NCBI RefSeq assembly: GCF_023715885.1
Contig: NZ_JAMBOY010000002.1
Span: forward strand, 434,001-498,000
Direction: 5' to 3'
Source: Microbacterium hydrocarbonoxydans
GTDB taxonomy: Bacteria > Actinomycetota > Actinomycetes > Actinomycetales > Microbacteriaceae
DNA: 64,000 nucleotides
Every line of letters starts with the position of its first letter. Within the stretch, counting starts at the first letter, position 1. A model generated the notes under the pieces. It did no database searches. It worked only from the letters and a program-made list of their open reading frames with translations, and had not been told where the DNA came from. Positions 1 to 10,070 of this stretch are shown piece after piece. A program made the position numbers and the translations under genes.

Positions 1-31
1 CGTGCCGTCCTACCTCGCGCCGGACGGCACG
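1..31. terminator. Hairpin terminator downstream of rmlA
   Basis: Bases 1-10 are perfectly complementary to 22-31 (10-bp GC-rich stem, 11-base loop). The hairpin lies just beyond the rmlA stop on the minus strand, so it probably ends rmlA transcription. It may also serve a gene off the left edge. No clear T tract is visible. Confidence 0.5.
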
Positions 32-61
32 CCTCGCGTCAGTCGTGCATACGGGCCGGCG

Positions 62-937
62 TCACCGCGTCTTGCCGTGCGCGAGCACCTCTAGCAGGTA
101 TCTGCCGTAGCCGCTCTTCACGAGAGGCTCCGCGCGTTCGCGGAGTTCGTCGTCAGTGAGGAAGCCCATGCGCCACGCTACCTCCTCCGGGGAGCCGATC
201 GACAGCCCCTGACGCTTCTGCACCGTGCGGATGAACTCCGTCGCCTCGCTGAGCGAATCGAACGTCCCGGTGTCGAGCCATGCCGTTCCGCGCGGGAGGA
301 TCTGCACGCGAAGGTCGCCGCGGTCGAGATAGACCCGATTCAAATCGGTGATCTCGAGCTCGCCGCGCGCCGACGGCTTGAGGTCCTTGGCGATCTCGAC
401 GACGTCGTTGTCGTAGAAGTAGAGTCCCGGGATCGCGTAGTTGCTCTTCGGAACGGCCGGCTTCTCCTCGATCGACAGCGCCCGGCCCGCCGAGTCGAAC
501 TCCACCACACCGTAGGCGGTGGGGTCGGCGACCCAATAGCCGAACACCGCGGCGCCGGTGAGGTCGGTGTACTCCCGCAGGTGCGATCCCATCCCCTGGC
601 CGTAGAAGATGTTGTCGCCGAGAACGAGCGCAGCGGTGTCGTTGCCGATGTGGTCGGCGCCGAGCGTGAACGCCTGCGCGAGTCCATCCGGGGAGTGCTG
701 CTGGACGTAGGTGAGCGAGACGCCGAACTGGGAACCATCGCCGAGAAGCCTCTGGAACTGATCGGCGTCGTGCGGAGTGGTGATGATCAGGATGTCACGG
801 ATACCCGCAAGCATGAGCGTCGTGAGCGGATAGTAGATCATCGGCTTGTCGTATACCGGAACGAGCTGCTTCGACACACCCATCGTGATGGGATGCAGTC
901 GAGAACCAGTACCGCCGGCCAGGATAATTCCGCGCAT
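62..937 (-). CDS. rmlA: Glucose-1-phosphate thymidylyltransferase RmlA
   Basis: Cytoplasmic enzyme that joins glucose-1-phosphate and dTTP to make dTDP-glucose, the first step of dTDP-rhamnose synthesis. The 291-residue product opens with the nucleotidyltransferase signature [16 protein letters not shown] and continues with a [16 protein letters not shown] segment, both typical of RmlA. The reading frame is open 39 codons further upstream, but the family length (about 290) and the signature place the start at 937. It is divergent from rmlB across 70 bases, and with rmlB and rmlC it makes a dTDP-sugar locus that presumably feeds rhamnose into wall polysaccharide. Confidence 0.95.
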   Translation of the reverse strand: MRGIILAGGTGSRLHPITMGVSKQLVPVYDKPMIYYPLTTLMLAGIRDILIITTPHDADQFQRLLGDGSQFGVSLTYVQQHSPDGLAQAFTLGADHIGNDTAALVLGDNIFYGQGMGSHLREYTDLTGAAVFGYWVADPTAYGVVEFDSAGRALSIEEKPAVPKSNYAIPGLYFYDNDVVEIAKDLKPSARGELEITDLNRVYLDRGDLRVQILPRGTAWLDTGTFDSLSEATEFIRTVQKRQGLSIGSPEEVAWRMGFLTDDELRERAEPLVKSGYGRYLLEVLAHGKTR

Positions 938-944
938 GGGGTCT

Positions 945-950
945 AGTGTC
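945..950 (-). promoter_or_regulatory. Possible -10 box for rmlA
   Basis: On the minus strand GACACT lies 7 bases before the rmlA ATG, the spacing of the leaderless promoters seen across this window. The match is weak and no -35 element is obvious. Confidence 0.3.
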
Positions 951-995
951 ATCCATCGCTGCGTCCGCCGCCAAATCTGCGACGACGCCGGACAG

Positions 996-1001
996 TAGTA
1001 T
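996..1001 (+). promoter_or_regulatory. -10 box of rmlB, leaderless arrangement
   Basis: TAGTAT sits exactly 6 bases before the rmlB ATG, so transcription would begin at or next to the start codon. No Shine-Dalgarno sequence separates them. Confidence 0.55.
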
Positions 1002-1004
1002 TGA

Positions 1005-2575
<1,571 letters not shown>

Positions 2576-2589
2576 CGGCACGCACGACG

Positions 2590-2636
2590 ACGTGAGAAGA
2601 GCCCTGCCGAGCGCCTCGGCAGGGCTCTTCTCACGT
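2590..2636. terminator. Strong bidirectional terminator between rmlC and the repeat-protein gene
   Basis: Arms 2590-2611 and 2615-2636 pair perfectly over 22 bp around a 3-base loop. It lies between convergent genes ending at 2575 (+) and 2658 (-) and can stop transcription from both sides. Confidence 0.85.
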
Positions 2637-2657
2637 GTGCACCGCGTGCTCACGAGA

Positions 2658-5600
2658 TCAACGGAGTGCTCCATCCGCGACGACGACCACGGCGGCCGGC
2701 ACGCCGTAATACGCGGACGCCCATGCTTGCTGCTCGGGCGTCATCGGCGCCAGCCCTCCAGAAGCGAGGAACACCTGTGTGCTGCTCGCCTCCCTGACGA
2801 ACCGGGCACCGGTGGCCGCAGGGGCAACCGGAACCGCTTGGATCACGCCGGCTGAGACGGGAGGGAATGTCAGGGCGCCGTAGTTCGCCGCGTCGACACG
2901 CGCCCACCCCTGGGCCGACAGGATGTAGGAGATCCCGCTGCTCTGCGCTCGCACCGAGAGGACGCCAGAGGGCTTCACGAGCGCGAACGACTCTTCGGTG
3001 AGCGGCTTGGCTGCTGTCTTGAGCGCAGCCACTTGCGCTGCCGCGGGGACATCGAGGGTGACACCACCCGCCGCCACGACGCGCATGGCCCCGCTCGGGG
3101 CACGATACGTGCCGCTCGCGATGACGGGGTCGCTCACCGGCAGAAGCTTCAAGAGTTCTGCCGTCACCGGGCTCGAGGCTGATCCGATTCCGTACATGGC
3201 CAGAATCGAGGTGTCGGGCACCTCCCGTCGCTTGGCCGCTTGGACGAGCCACGTATCGCCACCTTGGCCGCGCACAAGCGATCCGATGGTGCCTCCATCC
3301 TTCAGGCCCAGCGCATCCAGTCGCGCGATGGAGAGCGTTCCGCAATCGCGGCCGAATGCGACGACCGTCGAGCAGTCTCGGAGCCTGAACGATGTGGCCC
3401 CGTCGGTGATGAGCAACGTGGAATCGGGCGACTTGACAACGAGACCCGGAGCGAACGTCGTGCCTCGCAGGGCGCCGCCGGCGACAGACCACAAGGCGGA
3501 GGGCAAGCCGAAGTAGCTGGCCAGCCACGTTCGTGACGCGTCGCTGTCGACGGGTTGCAGAACCCCACCCGACACGAGGAAAGTCTGGGGCGACGTGCGG
3601 TCCTTGACGAAGTGAGGGCGCGACTCGGTCTGCGCTATGGGTATCCCGCTCCACGCCATCGAGGCTGCAGCCGTGAACGACTTCGCTCCTCCGTAGTGGG
3701 CGGGATCGACCTGCAGCCAGCCCTGCTCCGTCAGGATGAGCGCGCGCCCGTCGCTGAGCATGCGGGTACTGAGAGTGCCGGTCGGTGGAAGGAATGCAAG
3801 ACTTTCAGCGGTGAGACGTCGCGCGCTCTGCGTCACGATCGACACACGCGCGGCATCATCGATCCTGACGGTGCCCGCGGGATTGGACAGGAGCATGGCT
3901 CCGGCACCGTCGGTGTACACGCCGGGCCCCAACACCGGGTCGCTCGCGGGCAGCGAGCGTAGGAACGCCGCCGACACCGGGCTGGTGGCGGAGCCGATAC
4001 CGAACGGCGCGAGAACAGCCGTGTCGACGACTTCGCGACGCTTTCCGGATTGAACGAGCCAGGTCGTGCCGTCGGTCTGACGAACGAGGCGCTCGAGCGT
4101 CCCTCGGTCAGCATAGGGTGCCAGTTCTGCGGACGTCACTGTGGAGAGCTGTCCGCAGTCCACGCCCCAGTCGCTCACCTGCGTGCAGTCTCGGAAGCGC
4201 CAACGACTCGTGCCGTCGAGGAGATACGACGCACCGTCGGCCGTGCGAACGAGCCGCTGCCCCGGACCGGCATGCCCAGCGAGAGCAGTGTCCGCGACCA
4301 CCCTGACCTGAGACGGTACGCCGAATGTGGCTGTCATCCACCGCTGCTGATCCGCCGTGGCCGTCTGCAGAGTTCCCCCCGAGACGAGGAAGACCTGCAC
4401 GCTCGATTGCTCTCGGACGAAGTGCGCACCGAGAGCCGATCCGGCGGACGGCAGACCTGCCAGGGAAGCCACCGATAGAGGAGTGAACGGCACTGTGCTT
4501 CCGTACGCGTCGACCTGGAGCCAGCCCCCGGTCGCCAGCAGGTAGTTGCGTCCGGCGACGTTTGCGGCCACCGGCAAGGTTCCTGACGCCTTGATGCGCG
4601 CCCATGTGTCCTTGGTGAGGCGCTTCGCGACCGCGCTGAGAGCCGCGACCTGCCCTTCGGAAGGAACGTCGTACACTGCGGCGTTCTGAAGGATCGCACG
4701 CATTCCACCGGAGCCGTCGGAGTAGACGCCACCACTGATGACGGGGTCGGCCAAAGGGAAATCCGCTGCCATAGCGTCGGACACGACGGTGGCACCGCTC
4801 GACATCCCGTAGCTCAGGAGCAGCGTACGGTCCGGCACCTCACGCCGCCAGCCGCCCTGAATCAACCACGACGTCCCGAGCGCGGCGATGGAGGGCTCGA
4901 GAGTACCGGGTTCGGGATAGATGGAGACCTGCCCCTGACCGACGACGGGGAGAGTCGCGCAGTTCCACCCGAATTGCAGTGCACGGTCGCACAGCAGACC
5001 GAAGCGTCGTCCACTGTCGAGCAGGTACACGTGCCCAGCGTCCGTTCTGACCGCGCGAGGCGCCGCACCGGCGTCTGCGTAGGCCGCGATCTGGGTAGAC
5101 GGCACGGTCTGCAGTGGAGCGATCCAGGTGTACTGCACGGCCCGTTCGGCGGTCGGGAAGCTGTACCGCTTGCCCTGCGACACGAGGTATGTCGCACCGG
5201 TCGAAGCGTCTTTCAACATCTGCGCAGAGGCCGCTTGCGTCGATCCGAACCAATCGGTGAAGTAGTTGTAGAAGTTCCGGTTCCCGTATGCCGAGCAACC
5301 GTCGCCCTCGCCGTATCCCGCGTTCAGAGCGGCGGCGTTCGGCTGGTAGGGGGTGTAGTAGTACAGCGCCGAGGTCGCCATGTTCGCGACATACACCGGC
5401 GCGCTGCCGCAGTCCCGGTTCGGGTTGTACAGGATGTTCCAAGTCCGACCCGGTGCGTAGTAGGTGAAGTAGCGACCCTCCATGTAGATCTGCATCTGCC
5501 GCGCCGCGCCATAGATCTGGTGGAAGAAGCCGACGTATGAAGGATCGCACGGCACTCCGCCGTCGGGACATCCCTGCCCGAGGGCCGCGTTGTACCTGTT

Positions 5601-6113
5601 CATGCTCGGCCAGGAGTGGGTGACGAGACCCTGTTCCTTCTGCAGCATCACGATCAGCACCTGTGGGTTGATCCCGCAGGACTGAGCCACGCGGTAGATG
5701 ATGCGGGCGGCCGACTCGTTGGGCGCTCCGGTGTAGCCCTGGCAATAGCGATCAGCAGGTCGGTTGACGGAAGTGATGGTGAAGTCCTTGAGGCAGATGA
5801 TCGGACCCCATTTGTCCGCCCCGCCCTGACAGCGTGAGACCTTGCTGTTGAAGAACGCCTGGATCTGCGCCTCACTCATCGTGTTGCGGTTGGTGAAGAC
5901 GGCATCGCTGATGATGTTGCCCGCGTTGAAACCCGCGAGATACGTCTTGATGTCTCTGCCTTGAGCCTCTTTCGCCATCGCGGGCGCGGCAGCAGCCGAC
6001 GCCGGGGAGATCGGGACCATCACACCGACCACCAGCGCCGACACCGCGACGAACGTGGCGAGGACCCGGGCGATCCTCATGGTGTTTCGAGAGCGTGGGG
6101 CACGTCGAGACAT
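2658..6113 (-). CDS. Large secreted cell-surface protein with three ~270-residue repeats
   Basis: Function unknown; secreted. With the ATG at 6113 the protein has 1151 residues (another ATG at 6080 would remove 11). A signal peptide spans roughly residues 12-42 (hydrophobic core, then SPASAAAAP). Residues 55-295 form a Cys- and Tyr-rich domain containing LQKEQGLVT, which I recall from many secreted actinobacterial proteins and which resembles a lysozyme or transglycosylase fold; E160 could be catalytic. The rest is about three copies of a 270-residue unit. Each has a CX9C pair (375/385, 643/653, 914/924), then a WL[VI]Q..[KW]RRE block (about 416, 685, 955) and a GW[LA][QR]VD block (about 530, 799, 1070). 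No transmembrane anchor or sorting signal is visible at the C-terminus. The dTDP-rhamnose and glycosyltransferase neighbours suggest wall polysaccharide binding, but this is inference. Confidence 0.85.
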   Translation of the reverse strand: MSRRAPRSRNTMRIARVLATFVAVSALVVGVMVPISPASAAAAPAMAKEAQGRDIKTYLAGFNAGNIISDAVFTNRNTMSEAQIQAFFNSKVSRCQGGADKWGPIICLKDFTITSVNRPADRYCQGYTGAPNESAARIIYRVAQSCGINPQVLIVMLQKEQGLVTHSWPSMNRYNAALGQGCPDGGVPCDPSYVGFFHQIYGAARQMQIYMEGRYFTYYAPGRTWNILYNPNRDCGSAPVYVANMATSALYYYTPYQPNAAALNAGYGEGDGCSAYGNRNFYNYFTDWFGSTQAASAQMLKDASTGATYLVSQGKRYSFPTAERAVQYTWIAPLQTVPSTQIAAYADAGAAPRAVRTDAGHVYLLDSGRRFGLLCDRALQFGWNCATLPVVGQGQVSIYPEPGTLEPSIAALGTSWLIQGGWRREVPDRTLLLSYGMSSGATVVSDAMAADFPLADPVISGGVYSDGSGGMRAILQNAAVYDVPSEGQVAALSAVAKRLTKDTWARIKASGTLPVAANVAGRNYLLATGGWLQVDAYGSTVPFTPLSVASLAGLPSAGSALGAHFVREQSSVQVFLVSGGTLQTATADQQRWMTATFGVPSQVRVVADTALAGHAGPGQRLVRTADGASYLLDGTSRWRFRDCTQVSDWGVDCGQLSTVTSAELAPYADRGTLERLVRQTDGTTWLVQSGKRREVVDTAVLAPFGIGSATSPVSAAFLRSLPASDPVLGPGVYTDGAGAMLLSNPAGTVRIDDAARVSIVTQSARRLTAESLAFLPPTGTLSTRMLSDGRALILTEQGWLQVDPAHYGGAKSFTAAASMAWSGIPIAQTESRPHFVKDRTSPQTFLVSGGVLQPVDSDASRTWLASYFGLPSALWSVAGGALRGTTFAPGLVVKSPDSTLLITDGATSFRLRDCSTVVAFGRDCGTLSIARLDALGLKDGGTIGSLVRGQGGDTWLVQAAKRREVPDTSILAMYGIGSASSPVTAELLKLLPVSDPVIASGTYRAPSGAMRVVAAGGVTLDVPAAAQVAALKTAAKPLTEESFALVKPSGVLSVRAQSSGISYILSAQGWARVDAANYGALTFPPVSAGVIQAVPVAPAATGARFVREASSTQVFLASGGLAPMTPEQQAWASAYYGVPAAVVVVADGALR

Positions 6114-6214
6114 GTGACCAGTGTGACGGAAGTTGCGCGATGATGCCACTGTTACACGAATTCCGCGATCGGCGTGTCGGCGTGTCTCAGAAGACACAGC
6201 GGACATTCAGCGCG

Positions 6215-7288
6215 CTACAGGTCGGCGTGCAGCCCCCACACGCGTTCTCCGGCACCATGCCAGGAGAAGGCGCGTGAGCGATCGCCGGCCAGCACGCTGA
6301 GTCGTCGAGCCCCGGCTTCAGCAGCGTCCTCGACCGCGTTCTCCATATCGTCCGGAGATACGGTCGCGCCGCCATCCGCGATGACATCGCGGTGCACTCC
6401 GGTGTCGCGGGCGACGATCGGCACCCCGAGCGTCATGGCTTCGACCGCGCGCCACGGCCACGCCGCGACATCGTCCGTCGCCACGAAGGCCGCAGCGCCG
6501 GCGAGCACGGCAGCACGGTCCTGCGCGGAGAGGGCGGAGCGGATGCGGGCCCGAGCCTCAGGGAGTCCGGCGGCCGCCGCGATCTCCGCGAGTCCGGGCT
6601 CGGCGCCCTCTGCGGCATCCAGCACCACGGCATCCGCTCCCGCGGCGACGGCGGCCCGGAAACCGGCCTCGATCGTCGCTGGTCGTCCGGTGACGACGAT
6701 GTACCGGTCGGGGATCATCAGCGCCGCCCGGCGCTCCGCGGCGTCGAGCGGGACGACGAATCCGGTCGGCGCCGCTCCGGGGATGACCCGGATCCGCTCC
6801 CCCAGCTTCGCGATCTCCGCGAGTCGCGTGCCGATCGAGTGTGTGGGCACCACGACCGCGTCCGCGTGCTTCACCGCGCGCTTGAGCATCGCTCGATTCC
6901 AGGAGACCGCGGACTTGGTCAGCGTCTCCGGAGCATCCCAGGCCCTCAGGTCCCACAGCGTGACGGTCGTCTGATCGTTGTCGTGCACTCGATCGTGACG
7001 CACGAGGGGCGCCATCATCGACGCGGAGTGGATGAGACCGCCGCCGACCCCTGGCGCGATCCCCATCTGCCAGGATGCCGCGAGCTCGCGGCGTGCCAGT
7101 GCCAGCCGGTGCACACCGGCGAGCCCGGGCACCGCCGTCTCGCTCTGCGCGGGGACGATCGCTTCGACGTCGCATCCCGACGGCGCGGTGTCGACGAGAG
7201 CGCGCGTCAAGTCGAGAGCTGCCCAGGCCTGATCCTGATCGACGACATGCGCCAGTTGATCCAGAACGACACGCAACCGAGCACCCAT
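6215..7288 (-). CDS. GT4-type glycosyltransferase
   Basis: A 357-residue GT-B fold glycosyltransferase. The donor-site signature is PWRAVEAMTLGVPIVARDTG at residues 278-297, with E283 as the conserved EX7E glutamate. VPTHSIGTRL (148-157) and VIPGAAPTGF (168-177) mark the linker and nucleotide-binding region. The frame stays open far upstream, but the ATG at 7288 has a leaderless promoter box just ahead of it and starts the protein at its first beta strand (RLRVVLD). Substrate is unknown; envelope neighbours on both sides point to wall or capsular glycan synthesis. It is divergent from the DUF4012 gene. Confidence 0.85.
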   Translation of the reverse strand: MGARLRVVLDQLAHVVDQDQAWAALDLTRALVDTAPSGCDVEAIVPAQSETAVPGLAGVHRLALARRELAASWQMGIAPGVGGGLIHSASMMAPLVRHDRVHDNDQTTVTLWDLRAWDAPETLTKSAVSWNRAMLKRAVKHADAVVVPTHSIGTRLAEIAKLGERIRVIPGAAPTGFVVPLDAAERRAALMIPDRYIVVTGRPATIEAGFRAAVAAGADAVVLDAAEGAEPGLAEIAAAAGLPEARARIRSALSAQDRAAVLAGAAAFVATDDVAAWPWRAVEAMTLGVPIVARDTGVHRDVIADGGATVSPDDMENAVEDAAEAGARRLSVLAGDRSRAFSWHGAGERVWGLHADL

Positions 7289-7294
7289 GCCACC

Positions 7295-7300
7295 AGCGTA
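7295..7300 (-). promoter_or_regulatory. -10 box of GT4 gene, leaderless arrangement
   Basis: On the minus strand TACGCT precedes the ATG at 7288 by 6 bases (GGTGGC). This box supports the choice of that start over upstream in-frame codons. Confidence 0.6.
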
Positions 7301-7360
7301 ATCTCCGGCCTCGCCGAATCCCGGAGGCGGCGCGGAGCGACGCCGATATGCCGCACGTGC

Positions 7361-7366
7361 TTGAAT
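7361..7366 (+). promoter_or_regulatory. Possible -10 box of DUF4012 gene
   Basis: TTGAAT lies 6 bases before the GTG at 7373. It is weaker than the other boxes in the window. Confidence 0.35.
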
Positions 7367-7372
7367 GCAGGG

Positions 7373-9139
7373 GTGAGTGACGGACGCCTGCCGGTACGGC
7401 GTCGATGGTTGGGATGGGCCATCGGCGTGATCCTGACCCTTCTCGTGCTCGCGATCGGGTGGGTGACGATCCGCGGCATCGGCGCCGTGACCGATCTGCA
7501 GCAGGTCTCGAAGTCCGCCACGCAGCTGAAGGCCGCGATCGGCGACGGCGACCTGGAGCGGGCGACCAGGCTCTCCGACCGCATCGCCCATCACTCGGAG
7601 TCCGCGCACGGGCTCACATCCGATCCCGTCTGGCAGGCGTTCGGCGTGCTGCCGTGGATCGGCCCGAACTTCACGGCGGTCAGCGACGTCGCCGAGATCG
7701 CGGACGACGTCGCGTCGGAGGCGCTCGTGCCCGTCCTCGATGTCGCCGGCACGCTCGATCTCGCGAGCCTCGGCTTCTCCGATGGGCGGATCGACCTCGC
7801 ACCCTTCGCCGCGATCGAGGCGCCCCTGGCCGACGCATCCGCCACGTTGAGCGCCGCTGAAGAGCGCGCGCTGGCCATCGACGCGGATGCGACCCTTCCT
7901 CCTCTGGCGGACGCCGTCGGTGAGATGCGCTCGGCCGTCACGCAGGCAGCGACGGTCGTCGGCTCCCTGCACGGCGCAGCAGCGCTGCTGCCGAGCATGC
8001 TCGGCGCCGAGGGCCCGCGGAACTATGTCGTCGCGATGCAGAACAACGCGGAGCTTCGCTCGTCCGGCGGGATCATCGGGGCCATCGCCCTGCTGCACGC
8101 GGAGAACGGGCAGATCAGCCTCGTCCAGCAGGCATCGACGACCGACTTCCCGGCGCTCGGCGAGTCTCTGCCGTTGAGCGAATCCACCGTCGCCCTCTTC
8201 GAGGACCGTCCCGGTCGCTACCTGCAGAACATCACGAACATCCCCGACTTCACCGAGGCCGGCCCGCTCGTCGCCGCCCGCTGGCAGCAGCGTTTCGGAA
8301 CGCCCGTCGACGGAGTGATCGCCGTGGATGCCGTGATGACCGAGAACCTCCTCGCCGCGACCGGACCGCTCACGTTCGGACCCTTCGCCGTCACTGAGGA
8401 CGATGTCGTGAGTCTGCTGCTCTCCGGTATCTACACGGCGGTGCCGGACCCGGCCGCGCAGGACCAGATCTTCGCCCAGGCGGCCGGTGCACTGTTCGGA
8501 GCGGCGCTGTCCGGCACCGAACCGAAAGCCCTGGTCGCCGCTCTCGCCGCGTCGGCGGAGCAGGACCGCATCCGCGTCTGGAGCGCTCACGAGGACGAGG
8601 AGACCTTCCTGGCCGGAACGGCCCTCGGCGGTGCGCTCCCCCGCGACGACGCGACGAGTCATGTGGGTGTGCTCTTCAACGACACCACCGGCGCCAAGAT
8701 GGACTACTACACCGATGCGACGATCACGACCTCGGTCGGGCGCTGCGACGGAGAGCCGACGACACGGGTGAGCGTCACCTGGACGAACAACGCACCCGCG
8801 GATGCCGGAACGGCCCTCCCCGAGTACGTCACAGGAGGGGGGACGTACGGCGTCGAACCCGGCACGGTGCGCACCCTCATCACGGTCTACGGCCCGGAGG
8901 GCGCGACTCCGTCTCGCGTGGACCGCGAGGGCGGCGGCGGAGAAGAGGACGTCCAGACGGCGCTGCTCGGAACGCGCTCGGCCGTGCAGCAGGAGCTGGT
9001 GCTCGGCCCCGGCGAGTCGGCCACGGTCGCGGTCGACTTCCGAGGAACGGGCGCCGGCAACAGGCGGACGAACGTCGACCACACTCCGATGATCCGTGAT
9101 CCCGACGTGTCTCGCGAAGAACTTCGATGCACTCCGTGA
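7373..9139 (+). CDS. DUF4012 domain membrane-anchored protein
   Basis: A 588-residue protein with one N-terminal transmembrane helix (about residues 12-33) and a large extracytoplasmic part. The PRNYVVAMQNNAELRSSGG segment, followed by TGPL and a late NDTTGAKMDYY segment, matches what I know of the DUF4012 family, which is common in actinobacterial polysaccharide loci and has no established function. The GTG at 7373 is chosen because it directly precedes the arginine-rich cytoplasmic tip and helix. The open frame upstream is only a shadow of the divergent glycosyltransferase gene. Probably linked with the neighbouring glycosyltransferase in surface-glycan assembly (inference). Confidence 0.85.
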   Translation: MSDGRLPVRRRWLGWAIGVILTLLVLAIGWVTIRGIGAVTDLQQVSKSATQLKAAIGDGDLERATRLSDRIAHHSESAHGLTSDPVWQAFGVLPWIGPNFTAVSDVAEIADDVASEALVPVLDVAGTLDLASLGFSDGRIDLAPFAAIEAPLADASATLSAAEERALAIDADATLPPLADAVGEMRSAVTQAATVVGSLHGAAALLPSMLGAEGPRNYVVAMQNNAELRSSGGIIGAIALLHAENGQISLVQQASTTDFPALGESLPLSESTVALFEDRPGRYLQNITNIPDFTEAGPLVAARWQQRFGTPVDGVIAVDAVMTENLLAATGPLTFGPFAVTEDDVVSLLLSGIYTAVPDPAAQDQIFAQAAGALFGAALSGTEPKALVAALAASAEQDRIRVWSAHEDEETFLAGTALGGALPRDDATSHVGVLFNDTTGAKMDYYTDATITTSVGRCDGEPTTRVSVTWTNNAPADAGTALPEYVTGGGTYGVEPGTVRTLITVYGPEGATPSRVDREGGGGEEDVQTALLGTRSAVQQELVLGPGESATVAVDFRGTGAGNRRTNVDHTPMIRDPDVSREELRCTP

Positions 9140-9164
9140 CTTTCGTCGAAGCATGATGTAGTCT
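9136..9164 (+). promoter_or_regulatory. Putative SigA-type promoter for the LAXTG surface protein
   Basis: GTGACT (9136-9141) and TAGTCT (9159-9164) are separated by 17 bases. Start of transcription would fall near 9171, giving a leader of about 110 bases before the ATG at 9283. The -35 half overlaps the end of the DUF4012 gene. Confidence 0.45.
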
Positions 9165-9170
9165 CTAGTC

Positions 9171-9282
9171 CACTGGGGAATAACTGGGTTCGCCGATCCT
9201 GTCGTGGGGACAGGATGAGCCCACGCAATCGGACGCAGGGGTGTGTCCGGATGCGATTCCGCGTGAATTTCTGGGGAGAATC
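9171..9282 (+). promoter_or_regulatory. Structured 5' leader of the LAXTG protein gene
   Basis: Two hairpins are visible. The first spans 9186-9222: an outer 6-bp stem, a 4-base bulge on the 5' side, an 8-bp inner stem and a 5-base loop. The second spans 9230-9249 with an 8-bp stem and a GGGG loop. A good ribosome binding site (GGGGAG) follows 6 bases before the ATG. I cannot match it to a known riboswitch class. Confidence 0.45.
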
Positions 9283-9855
9283 ATGCTGAAGAAACTGGCT
9301 GCCATCAGCCTGACCGCTGGCGCACTCGTGCTCATGGCACCTGTTGCCGCCTCCGCCGCACCGAGCGGGTCCGACTCCTATGCAGACACGCCGCGCGTGT
9401 CGGTGGGCGACCCGGTCATCGACATCTGCGAGGTGTCCACCGTCGTCTTCGGCCCCGGCTACTTCCAGCCGTCCGAGAACGTGGGCGTGTCCGTGTCGGG
9501 TGCCAACGCCGGCGCTGCCGCCGTCTCGGGCAACACGGCCGCCGCCGACGGCAGCCTGCTGCTGACCTTCCGCCCACCGTCCGACGGAGAGGGCTCGTAC
9601 TCACTCGCCTTCTCGGGCTCGAGGTCGTACACCGCGCTCATCACGGTGTCGCACGGGCACGATGCCGCGGCGAGCTGCGACCACGATCCCGGCGTCGTCG
9701 CCGCAGGAACCGAGATGCCGCTCACGGGCGACGGGCTGGAGCTGGCGCTCACCGGTGGCAGCGTGTCGCCGTGGCTGCTCGGCGCAGGTGCCGCTGCGTT
9801 CATCGGCGGTGGCGCGCTGGTCGCCACCGGGATCGTTCGCCGCAGGCGCGCCTGA
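9283..9855 (+). CDS. Small secreted surface protein with LAXTG sortase signal
   Basis: A 190-residue protein with a clear signal peptide (MLKKLAAISL start, cleavage near the ASAAP at 23-27). The middle section is Gly/Ser/Ala-rich with two cysteines (C49, C132) that could form a disulfide. The C-terminus is a sorting signal: LALTG at 154-158, then a hydrophobic helix (about 163-184) and RRRRA. LAXTG is the motif cut by class E sortases of high-GC Gram-positives. A second similar pentapeptide, MPLTG, lies 9 residues earlier. The start at 9283 is set by the GGGGAG ribosome binding site. No sortase gene is in the window. Binding or structural role unknown. Confidence 0.85.
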   Translation: MLKKLAAISLTAGALVLMAPVAASAAPSGSDSYADTPRVSVGDPVIDICEVSTVVFGPGYFQPSENVGVSVSGANAGAAAVSGNTAAADGSLLLTFRPPSDGEGSYSLAFSGSRSYTALITVSHGHDAAASCDHDPGVVAAGTEMPLTGDGLELALTGGSVSPWLLGAGAAAFIGGGALVATGIVRRRRA

Positions 9856-9900
9856 TCCGCTCATGCACGCGGGCACCTTGACGCCCACGTGCCGAGATCA

Positions 9901-9963
9901 GATTCCCGCCCCGCGGGAATCGACTGGGCGACGGTGATCCCTCCCCCTCCGATCACCGTCGCC
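9901..9963. terminator. Two consecutive hairpins after the LAXTG gene
   Basis: Hairpin A: 9901-9909 pairs with 9913-9921 (9 bp, 3-base loop). Hairpin B: 9927-9939 pairs with 9951-9963 (13 bp, 11-base pyrimidine-rich loop). They lie between convergent genes. Confidence 0.6.
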
Positions 9964-9989
9964 TGGCGAATCCGGTCCTGAACCGGAAG

Positions 9990-10038
9990 GCCCACGGCCG
10001 TCCTCTCACTCCCGGGAGCCGGCCGTGGGCTTATTCTT
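9990..10038 (+). terminator. Rho-independent terminator
   Basis: A 10-bp perfect stem (9990-9999 with 10021-10030) is followed directly by a T-rich run on the plus strand. This is a classical intrinsic terminator for the LAXTG gene. Confidence 0.8.
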
Positions 10039-10070
10039 TGCTGTGGTGGCGCAACCGCGCGCGGACCCCC

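Noticed and set aside
2576..2657. Remnant of an rmlD domain after rmlC
   Set aside because: The 82 bases hold only the terminator hairpin; no reductase motif such as GxxGxxG can be read in any frame.
7289..9154. Upstream extension of the minus-strand GT4 frame across the DUF4012 gene
   Set aside because: The extension is antisense to DUF4012, and a promoter box 6 bases before the ATG at 7288 fixes the start.
9171..9282. Leader as a c-di-AMP (ydaO), c-di-GMP or cobalamin riboswitch
   Set aside because: I could not find the conserved core sequences of these classes; only hairpins are supported.
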